This document shows positions 1 through 7,309 of a stretch of DNA of 13,340 nt, piece after piece (position 1 is the stretch's first letter; each line of letters starts with the position of its first letter). Origin of the DNA: an uncultured Anaerosacchariphilus sp. (GTDB lineage: Bacteria > Bacillota > Clostridia > Lachnospirales > Lachnospiraceae). Location of the stretch: positions 1 through 13,340 of the forward strand of contig CAKRTY010000013.1 of assembly GCA_934402125.1 (NCBI GenBank). The letters run 5' to 3'. Below the pieces are notes generated by a model. That model made no database searches and was not told the origin of the DNA. It saw only the letters and a list, made by a program, of their open reading frames with translations. Both the position numbers and the translations under genes were made by a program.

Positions 1-70
1 GATAGACGGGGCTCGAACCCGCGGTCTCGACCTTGGCAAGGTCGCGCGTTACCAACTACGCCACTATCGC
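1..70 (-). tRNA. tRNA-Gly (anticodon GCC), 3' end cut by window edge
   Basis: Read on the minus strand from 70 down, the sequence folds as a tRNA. The acceptor strand GCGATAG (70-64) pairs with CTATC at 5-1, and its last bases, the discriminator and CCA lie outside the window. There is a D arm with GTTGGTAA in the loop, an anticodon stem CGACC/GGTCG around the loop TTGCCAA (anticodon GCC, reading GGC/GGU glycine codons), and a T arm GCGGG-TTCGAGC-CCCGT. It has its own promoter 39 bases upstream and is separated from queH by a terminator, so it is an independent unit, possibly the first of a tRNA cluster further left. Confidence 0.95.
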
Positions 71-80
71 ATTTGTATTT

Positions 81-95
81 GCTTCTTACTGAAGC
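81..95 (-). other. small hairpin in the tRNA-Gly leader
   Basis: On the minus strand the leader between promoter and tRNA contains GCTTC-AGTAA-GAAGC, a 5-bp stem with a 5-base loop. It may be a processing signal in the precursor or may be chance; the stem is short. Confidence 0.35.
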
Positions 96-108
96 AGCAA
101 CAAAACAT

Positions 109-137
109 ATTATACGGGATACTTTTCTGTTTGTCAA
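109..137 (-). promoter_or_regulatory. consensus sigma-A promoter for tRNA-Gly
   Basis: On the minus strand TTGACA (137-132) and TATAAT (114-109) are both perfect matches to the vegetative consensus and are separated by exactly 17 bases. Transcription would start near 102, giving a leader of about 30 bases before the tRNA 5' end at 70. Such strong promoters are usual for stable RNA genes. Confidence 0.9.
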
Positions 138-168
138 CCCCTGTTTTAAATTTATTTTACAGTTCAGC

Positions 169-227
169 CATCACCGGGAAACTGTGCGAATCATGCTTGC
201 ATGAATGAGCACATTTCTCAGGTGATG
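169..227. repeat. long imperfect hairpin inside the palindromic element
   Basis: CATCACC (169-175) pairs with GGTGATG (221-227). Inward, GTGC pairs with GCAC, and the apex is TCATGC-TT-GCATGA (191-204). Interior bulges separate these helices. There is no T-run on either side, so it is not itself a classical terminator. Confidence 0.6.
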
Positions 228-271
228 AGGTGAGCGCCTGATTATGAGCAAAGTTAACTGCGCAGCAGTGG

Positions 272-293
272 AAAAACGCCGGTAGGCGTCTTT
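272..293 (-). terminator. rho-independent terminator downstream of queH
   Basis: On the minus strand the sequence AAAGACGCC-TACC-GGCGTTTTT forms a 9-bp stem (one G-T pair) with a 4-base loop, and the T-run forms the 3' arm. It begins 22 bases after the queH stop and would end the queH transcript before the tRNA promoter. The plus-strand reading has only a weak T-run, so termination is mainly leftward. Confidence 0.8.
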
Positions 294-315
294 GCGAATG
301 GCGCGGGCTGAACTA

Positions 316-951
316 TTACAACTCTTCCTTTGCCGCGCGGCGCTCCCGCATGGAGAACACGCAGCCGCAGTAATCCTGCCGGTAGAGGCCGTATTCCCGG
401 GACAGCTCTGTGGAGCGCTTGTAACCGTTCCGCTTTTTGAAATCGCTGTAGAGATAGTCTACGCCATAGTCCTTCGCCAGCTGCCCGCCGATCTCATTAA
501 GCTTCTCCGCGTTCTTTAGTGGGCTGATGGACAGCGTCGTGGTAAAGTAATCGTATTTTCCGGCGCGGGCCATCTCCGCAGTCTCCGTAAGACGCAGACG
601 ATAGCACTTAAAGCAGCGCGCCCCTCCCTCGGGAACCTGCTCCAGTCCCCGGGCCATCTCATAAAAGCGCTCCGGCTCGTAAGGCCCGTCCAGGAAGGAG
701 ATGGGATGCTCCGCGGGAAGCTGGGCAATCAGGCGCTTCTGCTCCTCCACACGCTTTCCGAATTCCTCCGGCGGATAGATGTTCGGATTGTAATAAAAGA
801 CGGTGATTTCAAAATACCGGGACAGGTATTCCAGCACGTAGCTGCTGCAGGGCGCGCAGCAGCTGTGGAGCAGAAGACGGGGCACCCGGCCCTGACGCTG
901 CAATACTTCGATTACTTTATCCAGTTCTTTTTGATAATTTATTTTATTCAT
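316..951 (-). CDS. queH: epoxyqueuosine reductase QueH
   Basis: The 211-residue protein belongs to the QueH (former DUF208) family, which reduces epoxyqueuosine to queuosine in tRNA wobble position 34 and is the non-orthologous replacement for cobalamin-dependent QueG. Visible family signatures are HSCCAPCS (residues 29-36), YYNPNIYP (53-60), the pair C113-x2-C116 in RCFKCYRLR, and C195-G-C197 near the C terminus; these cysteines are thought to hold the iron-sulfur cluster and metal site. Length is typical. The ATG at 951 is preceded by AGGAAGCAGGAACG on the minus strand, and the gene starts 15 bases after the upstream carboxypeptidase stop, so the two are probably co-transcribed. It ends at a TAA that abuts the palindromic element and terminator. 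Confidence 0.93.
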   Translation of the reverse strand: MNKINYQKELDKVIEVLQRQGRVPRLLLHSCCAPCSSYVLEYLSRYFEITVFYYNPNIYPPEEFGKRVEEQKRLIAQLPAEHPISFLDGPYEPERFYEMARGLEQVPEGGARCFKCYRLRLTETAEMARAGKYDYFTTTLSISPLKNAEKLNEIGGQLAKDYGVDYLYSDFKKRNGYKRSTELSREYGLYRQDYCGCVFSMRERRAAKEEL

Positions 952-966
952 CGTTCCTGCTTCCTC

Positions 967-1797
967 TTACTTCACGCCCAGATACTCCTCCAGGCAGATT
1001 CCCTGCTCCATGATTTCCTTCGCGGCCTCTTTTCCCACATAGCGGTAATGCCAGGGTTCGAAGATAATCCCCGTTTCCCTGGTCTTATCCGTAGGATAGC
1101 GCAGGATAAAGCCGTAGCGCCAGCAGTTTTCCTCGAGCCATTTAGCCTCCGGCGTCTCTGCCTGCTTATCGTCCAGAAGCTGATAATCCTTTGCCACAAT
1201 ATCTGCCGCCAGTCCCAGGTTATGCTCGCTGGTTCCGGGGTAGGCCACGACGGTTCCCGCCTGGCGATAGGCCTCCTCATAGCTTAAGCCCTCGGCCTGC
1301 AGGCGGCTCACCTTATTGTTATAAAGGTCTGTCTGCTTCTCCATGGTCCGGTAGGCCGAGCAGATCCAGAAGTCCAGTCCCTGCTTCCTTCCGTCTGCCA
1401 GCATCTGCTGCAGCTCTCCCACCGCCCGGCTGTCAAAATAGTAATTGTTCTCGATTTCCGACACCCGGGGACGATAGCCCTCTGCCATGGGGTGCGTGGC
1501 GTTGACCAGGGTCAGCTTCCAGTCCCCGGCGTTTTCTTCCCCGTCCGGGTTATCGATTGTCCCGCTGTCATGCTCAGCCGTCTGTGTCCTATCATTTTCG
1601 GATTCTTCTGCCGCAGGTTCCGCCCCGGCTCTCGCCAGCAGGCCCGTCTCTTTCGCAAATACAAGCTTCCCGCAAAGCAGTCCCAGCACAAAGGCCATCA
1701 GCCAGATGGCTGCAAGAACCCGGTAAAACTGCCTCTGCCGGCGACGACGGCGGGATTCGGACCGCCCCGGTCTCTCATATACGCGCTCACGCTGCAT
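967..1797 (-). CDS. membrane-anchored D-alanyl-D-alanine carboxypeptidase, VanY/peptidase M15B family
   Basis: This zinc peptidase should trim the terminal D-Ala of peptidoglycan stem peptides outside the cell. An upstream in-frame GTG (1804-1806) would add three residues, but the ATG at 1797 is preferred because GAGGTGAGG sits 3 bases before it; the protein is then 276 residues. Numbering from the GTG form: a very basic N terminus (residues 16-26), one hydrophobic segment (about 29-50) acting as signal anchor, an acidic low-complexity linker (60-95), and the M15B domain (about 105-275). The domain has SAYR (150-153), SEHNLGLAAD (193-202, zinc ligands H195 and D202) and EPWHYRYVG (250-258, catalytic E250, ligand H253). 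No VanA/VanX-type resistance genes are nearby, so a housekeeping wall role is more likely than vancomycin resistance. A weak extended -10 (TGATAAAAT, 1859-1851) could give it a promoter apart from the purine operon. Confidence 0.9.
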   Translation of the reverse strand: MQRERVYERPGRSESRRRRRQRQFYRVLAAIWLMAFVLGLLCGKLVFAKETGLLARAGAEPAAEESENDRTQTAEHDSGTIDNPDGEENAGDWKLTLVNATHPMAEGYRPRVSEIENNYYFDSRAVGELQQMLADGRKQGLDFWICSAYRTMEKQTDLYNNKVSRLQAEGLSYEEAYRQAGTVVAYPGTSEHNLGLAADIVAKDYQLLDDKQAETPEAKWLEENCWRYGFILRYPTDKTRETGIIFEPWHYRYVGKEAAKEIMEQGICLEEYLGVK

Positions 1798-1800
1798 ATT

Positions 1801-1809
1801 CCTCACCTC
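1801..1809 (-). promoter_or_regulatory. ribosome binding site that sets the carboxypeptidase start
   Basis: GAGGTGAGG on the minus strand is correctly spaced for the ATG at 1797. The in-frame GTG at 1806 lies inside this site and would have no room for one of its own, so the downstream ATG is the better start. Confidence 0.7.
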
Positions 1810-1864
1810 TTGAAGCTCAGTATAGGCAAGGAATGTATCCGGCTTGTATCATTTTATCATTCTT

Positions 1865-2899
1865 TTAGCATTTCTCCAGCAGCACCTCTATAACGCCGCC
1901 GCAGACCATGCCCTCTTCCTCCGCGTCGCAGGCTGTCATGCTCACAGAAATCAGCTCCTGCCGCTTTTCCTTATCCTGCATAAGCCACCGGGCTTTTTCT
2001 TTCACACCCGCTTCCACACAGCCGCCGCCGATGGTTCCGGATACGGTGCCGTCCTCCAGCACCAGCATTTTGGTACCGACGCTTCTTGGCGCCGATCCCC
2101 GGCGGGCTACGATGGTACACAGCACCTTCGCCCGTGCGTCGGTCCCGTCACCGAGAATCTTCAGCTGCTCCTTTGAGAAGCTGCTGTTCTTCTTTTCCCC
2201 GTTTTTGACGGAAATGATTTCTCCCAGTATCGAGACCGCGATTTCCTCCGGCGTCTCCGCGTGAATACTCAGTCCAATGGGTGCGTGAAGCTCCTCCACC
2301 TGCCCTGCCGGAAAGCCCTGCTCCAACAGCTTCTTTTTCACAAGCGCCGACCGGCCCCTGCTGCCCATCATACCCAGATAGGCGTAGTTCTTTCCCAGAA
2401 TCTTTTCCAGGCAGATGAGATCGTAGCGGTGTCCCCGGGTCATGACGACAAAGAAGGTATCCCCGTCCCCGGGAACCTCTGCAAGCCCTGTCTCAAACGT
2501 ATCGCAGATCACCCTCCGGGCGCCGGCCCGTCTGGCTCCGTCCGCAAAGTACGGGCGATCCTCCAGAACCGTCACGTCAAAGCCCAGCAGCAAAGCCATA
2601 CGAAGCAGCGCCACACCCACATGGCCCGCGCCGCAGATCACCAGCTTCTTCGCTTCTCCCAGACAGTCGCAGAACACCGTCTCCCCTGCCAGCTCCTGCT
2701 GCCCTTCGGCCCGGATTGCCCCGGCTTCCTCCCGGTGCTCTGTGAAGAAGCCCTGTCCGGTTTTCTCCCATAGAAGCCCGTCTCCGGCAAAAAAGGCTTT
2801 TTCCCCCGCATGGGGGCCCTTTAAGACGGTCAGAATCCGTTTCTCCTTTTTATCCTGATGTTCCTGTAAAATGGTATATAAATGATGCAAGTTTTCCAC
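1865..2899 (-). CDS. XdhC/CoxI-family molybdenum hydroxylase maturation factor, rearranged domain order
   Basis: XdhC-type proteins bind the molybdenum cofactor and help insert the finished, sulfurated or here probably selenated form into xanthine-dehydrogenase-like enzymes. The 344-residue protein starts at a GTG (2899) with AGAAGGA just upstream, 13 bases after the yqeB-mocA stop. The longer open frame to 2971 would overlap that gene and lacks a ribosome site. Residues 85-230 form a Rossmann domain with ICGAGHVG (88-95). The diagnostic CoxI domain comes after it (about 250-344), with RRGSAPRSVGTKM (266-278), GTIGGGCVE (288-296) and VCGG (332-335). Well-known relatives have the CoxI domain first. 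Residues 21-80 look like a degenerate CoxI-like copy without GSxPR or GGGC. No symbol is given because xdhC also names the 2Fe-2S subunit in E. coli. Confidence 0.88.
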   Translation of the reverse strand: MENLHHLYTILQEHQDKKEKRILTVLKGPHAGEKAFFAGDGLLWEKTGQGFFTEHREEAGAIRAEGQQELAGETVFCDCLGEAKKLVICGAGHVGVALLRMALLLGFDVTVLEDRPYFADGARRAGARRVICDTFETGLAEVPGDGDTFFVVMTRGHRYDLICLEKILGKNYAYLGMMGSRGRSALVKKKLLEQGFPAGQVEELHAPIGLSIHAETPEEIAVSILGEIISVKNGEKKNSSFSKEQLKILGDGTDARAKVLCTIVARRGSAPRSVGTKMLVLEDGTVSGTIGGGCVEAGVKEKARWLMQDKEKRQELISVSMTACDAEEEGMVCGGVIEVLLEKC

Positions 2900-2912
2900 A
2901 ATCCTTCTTTCT

Positions 2913-4256
2913 TTACGCGCGGATATCCACATCTGCGAGTTCCTTTTCCCCACATTCCACCAGGCGCACACTTTCCGGATACCGCTTTATCACCTGACGG
3001 CCTCCGGTATCGCCGGTCAGCTCCAGAAGCTCCGGGAAATAGCTTCGGTCCCAGAGAACCGGATTGCCCCGCCGCTCCCCGTGTCCGGCGCAGACGATAG
3101 CCCCGGGATAAGAAAATCCTTCCTCCAGAATTCTTTCCATGGTGGCCGGTTCCAGATAGGGCTGGTCGCAGACCATACACAATACGCCCCGCAGATCCGG
3201 ATTCTGCCGAAGACATTCCGTAAGTCCAAGCTGCAGGGAATGGCTGATCCCACGCTCCGGCTCCCGGTTTGTCACAGCCCTTACGCCGCGCTCCCCGGCC
3301 GCCCCGGCTATTTCCGGAAACCGGGTCACAATCACACGGGTGCAGTCTGAAAAAGCGCCCAGCTTATCCAAGGTTACTTCGTACAGGGGACGCCCGTCCA
3401 CCTGCTCCTCCAGAAGCTTATTTCCGCCGTACCGGCTGGACAGTCCCGCTGCCAGCGCCAGGATACCGTACTGCCGCCCTATCAGCGTCCGGACGGCCTC
3501 CGCGCAGCCCCGTCCTATCTTATGGGATTTATCGGAAATGAGGTGAACCAGGCTTTCGTCCTTTCTCGGATCCACGTCCCCGATTTTCATGCCCTTCTTT
3601 ACCGGCACGCCTGCCTGCAGCATGCCCCGGATCACGCCGTCGATCCGGGCGTACACCGGTTCGCCACCCGTATAGGCCAGGACGCTGCCCTTCTCTACGA
3701 TATCGCCGATGGCTGCCACCGGCTCCATAAGGCCGTCCCCGGAAGCCTTGATCAGGCGCTCTATGGCGTAGCCGCCCACCATGCCCGGCACGCCCGTATT
3801 GGGAATGGCGCTGCCTTTGTAGAGCGGGCGGCCCAGGTTCTCGCCCCGCATGGTTTCAATGACCGCGTGGCAGTCTGTCCCTGCCCGGAAGCCGGGCCCC
3901 AGAGCCAGCACCAGCGGCGCATCCGTAAGCGTTGTTCCGATATTTTTCTTCGCCATGATGGCGTCGATGACCACCTCCGGCTGCCAGAGCTCCCGCACCC
4001 GGGCTTCCGGATCCACCAGCACGCTGATGACGCCCTGTTCCGAGAGGGCGATGGCTTCCTCCGCCGATCCGGCCAGCACGCCGGTCACGCCCTCTACTTC
4101 CGCCCGTCCCTCATAGACCGCCCGGGAATAAGCCACCTGGCGGCGTACCGTCAGCGGTACGGCGATTTCTGTCATGATAATCCGGTGGCCCTCCCGGAAA
4201 AGCTCCCAGGCCACGCCGGTGGCCAGATCCCCGGCTCCCTTGATTACGATCTTCAT
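2913..4256 (-). CDS. yqeB: fusion: SDMH protein YqeB (EF2563 family) + MocA-type molybdenum cofactor cytidylyltransferase
   Basis: The 447-residue protein carries two functions usually encoded separately. Residues 1-260 are the EF2563/YqeB family, a genomic marker of selenium-dependent molybdenum hydroxylases, starting with the nucleotide-binding IKGAGDLATG (5-14) and containing GPGFRAGTDCHAVIE (120-134) and a KGSAIPNTG stretch (147-155). Residues 262-447 are a MobA-like NTP transferase of the MocA type, which joins CMP to molybdopterin to give the cytosine dinucleotide cofactor: LAAGLSSRYGGNK (268-280), CDQPYL (363-368, metal-binding D364), RRGNPV (395-400), GDTGGR (415-420) and DVD (442-444). 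The start ATG overlaps the yqeC stop (ATGA), with AGGAGAGACAGA upstream. The reading frame crosses the junction without a break, so the fusion appears real. Confidence 0.92.
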   Translation of the reverse strand: MKIVIKGAGDLATGVAWELFREGHRIIMTEIAVPLTVRRQVAYSRAVYEGRAEVEGVTGVLAGSAEEAIALSEQGVISVLVDPEARVRELWQPEVVIDAIMAKKNIGTTLTDAPLVLALGPGFRAGTDCHAVIETMRGENLGRPLYKGSAIPNTGVPGMVGGYAIERLIKASGDGLMEPVAAIGDIVEKGSVLAYTGGEPVYARIDGVIRGMLQAGVPVKKGMKIGDVDPRKDESLVHLISDKSHKIGRGCAEAVRTLIGRQYGILALAAGLSSRYGGNKLLEEQVDGRPLYEVTLDKLGAFSDCTRVIVTRFPEIAGAAGERGVRAVTNREPERGISHSLQLGLTECLRQNPDLRGVLCMVCDQPYLEPATMERILEEGFSYPGAIVCAGHGERRGNPVLWDRSYFPELLELTGDTGGRQVIKRYPESVRLVECGEKELADVDIRA

Positions 4257-5023
4257 TCTGTCTCTCCTGCTCTCTGAAGGTTCCAGGGCGGCATCAGATC
4301 CGCCGCCATGAGAATCCTCGTTTCCGGACCTGCAAGTGCTTTCGCGGCTTCCAGCGCCGCTGTCTCCCGCTCCGGCGTATCCGCCTTGTTAAACAGCACC
4401 GCGTAGTCCATACCGGGTCCCACGCCCTTTTTTCCCCCTGCCGGGCTGGCCGCCAGCTTTGCCAGATCTGCCGCCGTCAGGACGTCCTCCTTCTCTTTTC
4501 CGAGAATGGCGCAGACCTCTTCCACACGGCAGCAGACCTCTTTGATAGGCTGCCCCACTCCGTCCAGTCCATACACGCAGAGCACAAGCCCGGTCTCCGG
4601 CAGCAACACCGGTTCGCCCTCTCTGGGCGCTTTGACCGGCTTCTCTCTGGCTCCGTCTGCCTCCAGCAGAAGCCAGATCCCCTCCGCCAGAAGCTCCCGG
4701 TAAAACAGATCCGGCAGCGCTTTACATTTCCAGTCGGAAACAGGCTCTCCCATCCAGAGAGTGCCTGTCTTCTTTAACATATCCCGGGCCGCCTGCAGAT
4801 CCGGACGGTCCAGAAATCCTGTATTCTTTTCATATTGGATATGGGTGGTGGTACCTGCGGCTGCCAGGATTCCCAGTTTTTTACATTCCATCTGTAAACG
4901 GCGCAGGCAAGTGGTTTTTCCGCCTGCACCCACAATGGAAATGACGCTGCTTTCGACCAGCCCCAGGGCAGCCAGCAGCGACTCCCGCTCCACCCATTTC
5001 CCGTCTATCCATTCTTTTAACAT
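4253..5023 (-). CDS. yqeC: selenium cofactor biosynthesis protein YqeC
   Basis: YqeC is a P-loop protein found almost only beside YqeB in genomes with selenium-dependent molybdenum hydroxylases, and is thought to act in making or inserting the labile selenium cofactor; its exact reaction is unknown. The 256-residue protein shows a Walker A motif VGAGGKTT (31-38), GTTTHIQ (57-63), LLLEADGAREKP (118-129) with the family's EADGA, KKGVGPG (198-204) and FNKAD (211-215), which resembles an NKxD base-recognition motif. It starts 12 bases after the large-subunit stop with only a poor ribosome site (GGATAAG), suggesting coupled translation, and its last 4 bases overlap the next gene. Confidence 0.92.
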   Translation of the reverse strand: MLKEWIDGKWVERESLLAALGLVESSVISIVGAGGKTTCLRRLQMECKKLGILAAAGTTTHIQYEKNTGFLDRPDLQAARDMLKKTGTLWMGEPVSDWKCKALPDLFYRELLAEGIWLLLEADGAREKPVKAPREGEPVLLPETGLVLCVYGLDGVGQPIKEVCCRVEEVCAILGKEKEDVLTAADLAKLAASPAGGKKGVGPGMDYAVLFNKADTPERETAALEAAKALAGPETRILMAADLMPPWNLQRAGETE

Positions 5024-5035
5024 GTCTTATCCGAA

Positions 5036-7309
5036 TCAGTCTGTCCCCAGCGCAATCTTCTCACTGGTAATCGGCAGGTTCCGGTGCCATACGCCCGTCG
5101 CATTATAGATGGCATGGGCCAGGGCCGGAGCCGGAGTGTTGATCACGATCTCACCGATGGATTTTACGCCGAAGGGGCCGGTAGGCTCGAAGCTCGGCTT
5201 AAATTCCACCCGGAAATGTCCCATATCCTGGCGGGTCGGGATCTTGTACTGCATCAGGGAGCTATTGCGAAGCTTACCCTTTTCCGTGTACTGAATATTC
5301 TCGTAGAGGGTCATTCCGATTCCCTGACCTAAGCCTCCCTCCACCTGAACGGTCGCCAGGTTCGGGTTCACAACCGTACCACAGTCTACCACTGCCGCAT
5401 AGTCCAGAATCTCCACATGGCCCGTTTCCTTATCCAGTTCGATTTCCACCGCGCCTGCCATATAGGGAGGCGGCGATACCGGGGAGCTGTGGCTTTCCGT
5501 CACCTGTAACGCGATTTCGTTGCAGACCTGGGCCTTGTAGCCAATCTCCTCGCTGGTAACAGATTTTCCGGTTTTCACATCGGTGGCTTTTCTGCCGTCG
5601 AACTCCACGTCCTCCGGGTCGCATTCCAGCATGCCTGCCGCCACCTGGCAGATCCGTTTTTCCAGCTCTGTGGCTGCCTTGACCACGGCCTGACCGGTAA
5701 TATAGGTGGTACTGGAGGCATAGGAGCCGGAATCATAGGGGGAGCTGTCTGTGTCCGCGCCGGAGACGAAGATCTCGTCGGTAGTCACATGCAGACATTC
5801 CGCCGCCATCTGGGCCAGAATGGTATCGCAGCCGGTTCCCATATCCGCCGCCGCGATGGCCAGCTTATAGGTACCGTCCTCGTTGAGCATGATCGTCGCG
5901 GATCCCACGTCCACATTGGAGATACAGGAGCCCTGCATGGCCATGCCCACGCCTACGGCGCGTACCTTGCCATTTCCCATATCCCGGGCAGGGTATTTTT
6001 CCTTCCAGCCAATCATTTCGCAGGCCCGGACCAGACACTCGTCCAGACGGCAGCTCTCTGCCACCTCGCCGAAATAAGCCGGCATAAGCATTTTTTCCCG
6101 TACCACATTTTTCAGACGGAGCTCCACCGGATCCATCTGAAGAACGGTTGCCAGCTCATTTACGATGGATTCCAGGGCAAAGATTCCCTGGGTGGCTCCA
6201 TAACCCCGGTACGCGCCTGTGGCAAGCTGATTCGTGTAGACCACGTCAAATACATGACGGAAGGCCTCCAGATTGGCTGTATACAGGGGAATCGCCTTGT
6301 GTCCCGTCAGTCCCGCCGTAGTGGGGCCATGGTCGCCGTAAGCGCCTGTATTGGACAGGTTGTAGAGGTCGATGGCCCGGATCGTTCCGTCCCGGTCTGC
6401 GCCGATGCTGACCCGGACGTCCATCTCATGACGGGGAGAGCCGGCAATCTGGCTTTCTTTTCTGGTGTAAATGATCTTGGACGGCTTCTTTGTCATCCAG
6501 GTAACAAAGGCCGGATATATCTCCGTCACCACCGTCTGCTTGGCGCCGAAGCCGCCGCCAATCCGGGGCTTCATGGCCCGCACCTTTGCCCTGGGAATTC
6601 CGAGGGCCGTGGATACAATTCGTCTTACATGGAATACGATCTGGGTCGAGCTTACGACCACCAGTCTTCCGTAGGTATCGATATAGCAATAGGTCCGGAA
6701 GGTCTCCATCATGGCCTGGTTGACCGCCGGGACATGGTAAGTGCGGGTAAGCTTTACCTCACAGTCCTCAAGGACCGCCTCCACATCTCCGTCTCCGTCC
6801 TCCATATGGGCGCAGAGATTCCGCCTGTTGTCGGCTCCCACCGGGAACCGGGATTCCCAGTTATCCTCCGGATGCACCAGGATTTCATTGTCGATGGCCT
6901 CATGATAATCCAGCAGCGCCGGAAGCACCTGGTATTTCACCCGGATCACCCGCAGGGCCTTGTCCACACATTCTTCATTCTCGCCTGCTACAATCGCTAC
7001 CGGATCGCCCACGAAGCGCACATGCTGATCCAGAATCAGATGGTCGTAGGGGCTCCACTCCGGATAGGTCTGTCCCGCTGTGGCAAACCGGTTCTTCGGC
7101 ACGTCCTTCCAGGTATATACCGCTTCGATGCCCGGAATCTTCAGGGCCGCCGCGTAGTTTACGTCCTCCACGATGGCATTGGCGTGGGGGCTGCGCAGAA
7201 GCTTTACCACCAGACATTCCTTCGGGGCAAGGTCATCTACATAGACCGGCTGTCCGGTCACCAGCGCTATGGCGTCCTTCTTGCGTTCCCGTTTTCCTAC
7301 TTCCCGCAT
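5036..7309 (-). CDS. xdhA: xanthine dehydrogenase-type molybdenum hydroxylase, molybdopterin-binding subunit
   Basis: This is the catalytic large subunit, which hydroxylates a purine such as hypoxanthine or xanthine at its molybdenum centre (or reduces urate in reverse). At 757 residues it is close to the separate large subunits of E. coli type. An aldehyde-oxidase a/b hammerhead domain (about 10-135) is followed by the molybdopterin-binding domain: STQ (221-223), GGGFGAK (251-257), GAYRGYGATQ (365-374), DMGTGCDT (489-496), DCGTVVNPN (642-650), GQGIG (661-665) and GPFGVKSIGE (711-720), in which E720 is the expected catalytic glutamate. The ATG has GGAGGTG 5 bases upstream and overlaps the 2Fe-2S gene by 13 bases. 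Selenium dependence is inferred from neighbours; selenium in these enzymes is a labile cofactor ligand, and there is no in-frame TGA. The natural substrate is inferred from xpt and the permease; nicotinate or another heterocycle cannot be excluded. Confidence 0.9.
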   Translation of the reverse strand: MREVGKRERKKDAIALVTGQPVYVDDLAPKECLVVKLLRSPHANAIVEDVNYAAALKIPGIEAVYTWKDVPKNRFATAGQTYPEWSPYDHLILDQHVRFVGDPVAIVAGENEECVDKALRVIRVKYQVLPALLDYHEAIDNEILVHPEDNWESRFPVGADNRRNLCAHMEDGDGDVEAVLEDCEVKLTRTYHVPAVNQAMMETFRTYCYIDTYGRLVVVSSTQIVFHVRRIVSTALGIPRAKVRAMKPRIGGGFGAKQTVVTEIYPAFVTWMTKKPSKIIYTRKESQIAGSPRHEMDVRVSIGADRDGTIRAIDLYNLSNTGAYGDHGPTTAGLTGHKAIPLYTANLEAFRHVFDVVYTNQLATGAYRGYGATQGIFALESIVNELATVLQMDPVELRLKNVVREKMLMPAYFGEVAESCRLDECLVRACEMIGWKEKYPARDMGNGKVRAVGVGMAMQGSCISNVDVGSATIMLNEDGTYKLAIAAADMGTGCDTILAQMAAECLHVTTDEIFVSGADTDSSPYDSGSYASSTTYITGQAVVKAATELEKRICQVAAGMLECDPEDVEFDGRKATDVKTGKSVTSEEIGYKAQVCNEIALQVTESHSSPVSPPPYMAGAVEIELDKETGHVEILDYAAVVDCGTVVNPNLATVQVEGGLGQGIGMTLYENIQYTEKGKLRNSSLMQYKIPTRQDMGHFRVEFKPSFEPTGPFGVKSIGEIVINTPAPALAHAIYNATGVWHRNLPITSEKIALGTD

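Larger units (their letters stand above)
161..315. repeat. MITE-like palindromic element with terminal inverted repeats
   Basis: This non-coding stretch between queH and the tRNA promoter is bounded by a perfect 9-base inverted repeat, AGTTCAGCC (161-169) and GGCTGAACT (306-314). TTAC stands immediately outside on both sides (157-160 and 316-319), which could be a target-site duplication. Inside is a long imperfect hairpin (169-227), the palindromes AGTTAACT (252-259) and CTGCGCAG (258-265), and the terminator hairpin at 272-293. There is no convincing ORF. The architecture resembles a small non-autonomous transposable element or a dispersed palindromic repeat; a structured 3' UTR RNA is the alternative. 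The second TTAC includes the queH stop codon TAA. Copy number cannot be judged from one window. Confidence 0.5.

Noticed and set aside
967..1797. Vancomycin resistance determinant
   Set aside because: The VanY-type carboxypeptidase stands alone without ligase, VanH, VanX or a two-component regulator; this family is common in Clostridia as a wall enzyme.
1798..1864. Possible promoter or terminator in the 67-base gap between the XdhC-like gene and the carboxypeptidase
   Set aside because: There is no hairpin with a T-run. TATACT and an extended -10 TGATAAAAT are present but neither has a convincing -35, so no firm call is made.
3522..4277. 251-residue plus-strand open frame
   Set aside because: Antisense shadow of the yqeB part of the fusion; His-rich low-information composition.
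5036..7309. Selenocysteine-containing hydroxylase
   Set aside because: The reading frame has no internal TGA; selenium in this family is a labile ligand of the molybdenum centre, not a coded residue.
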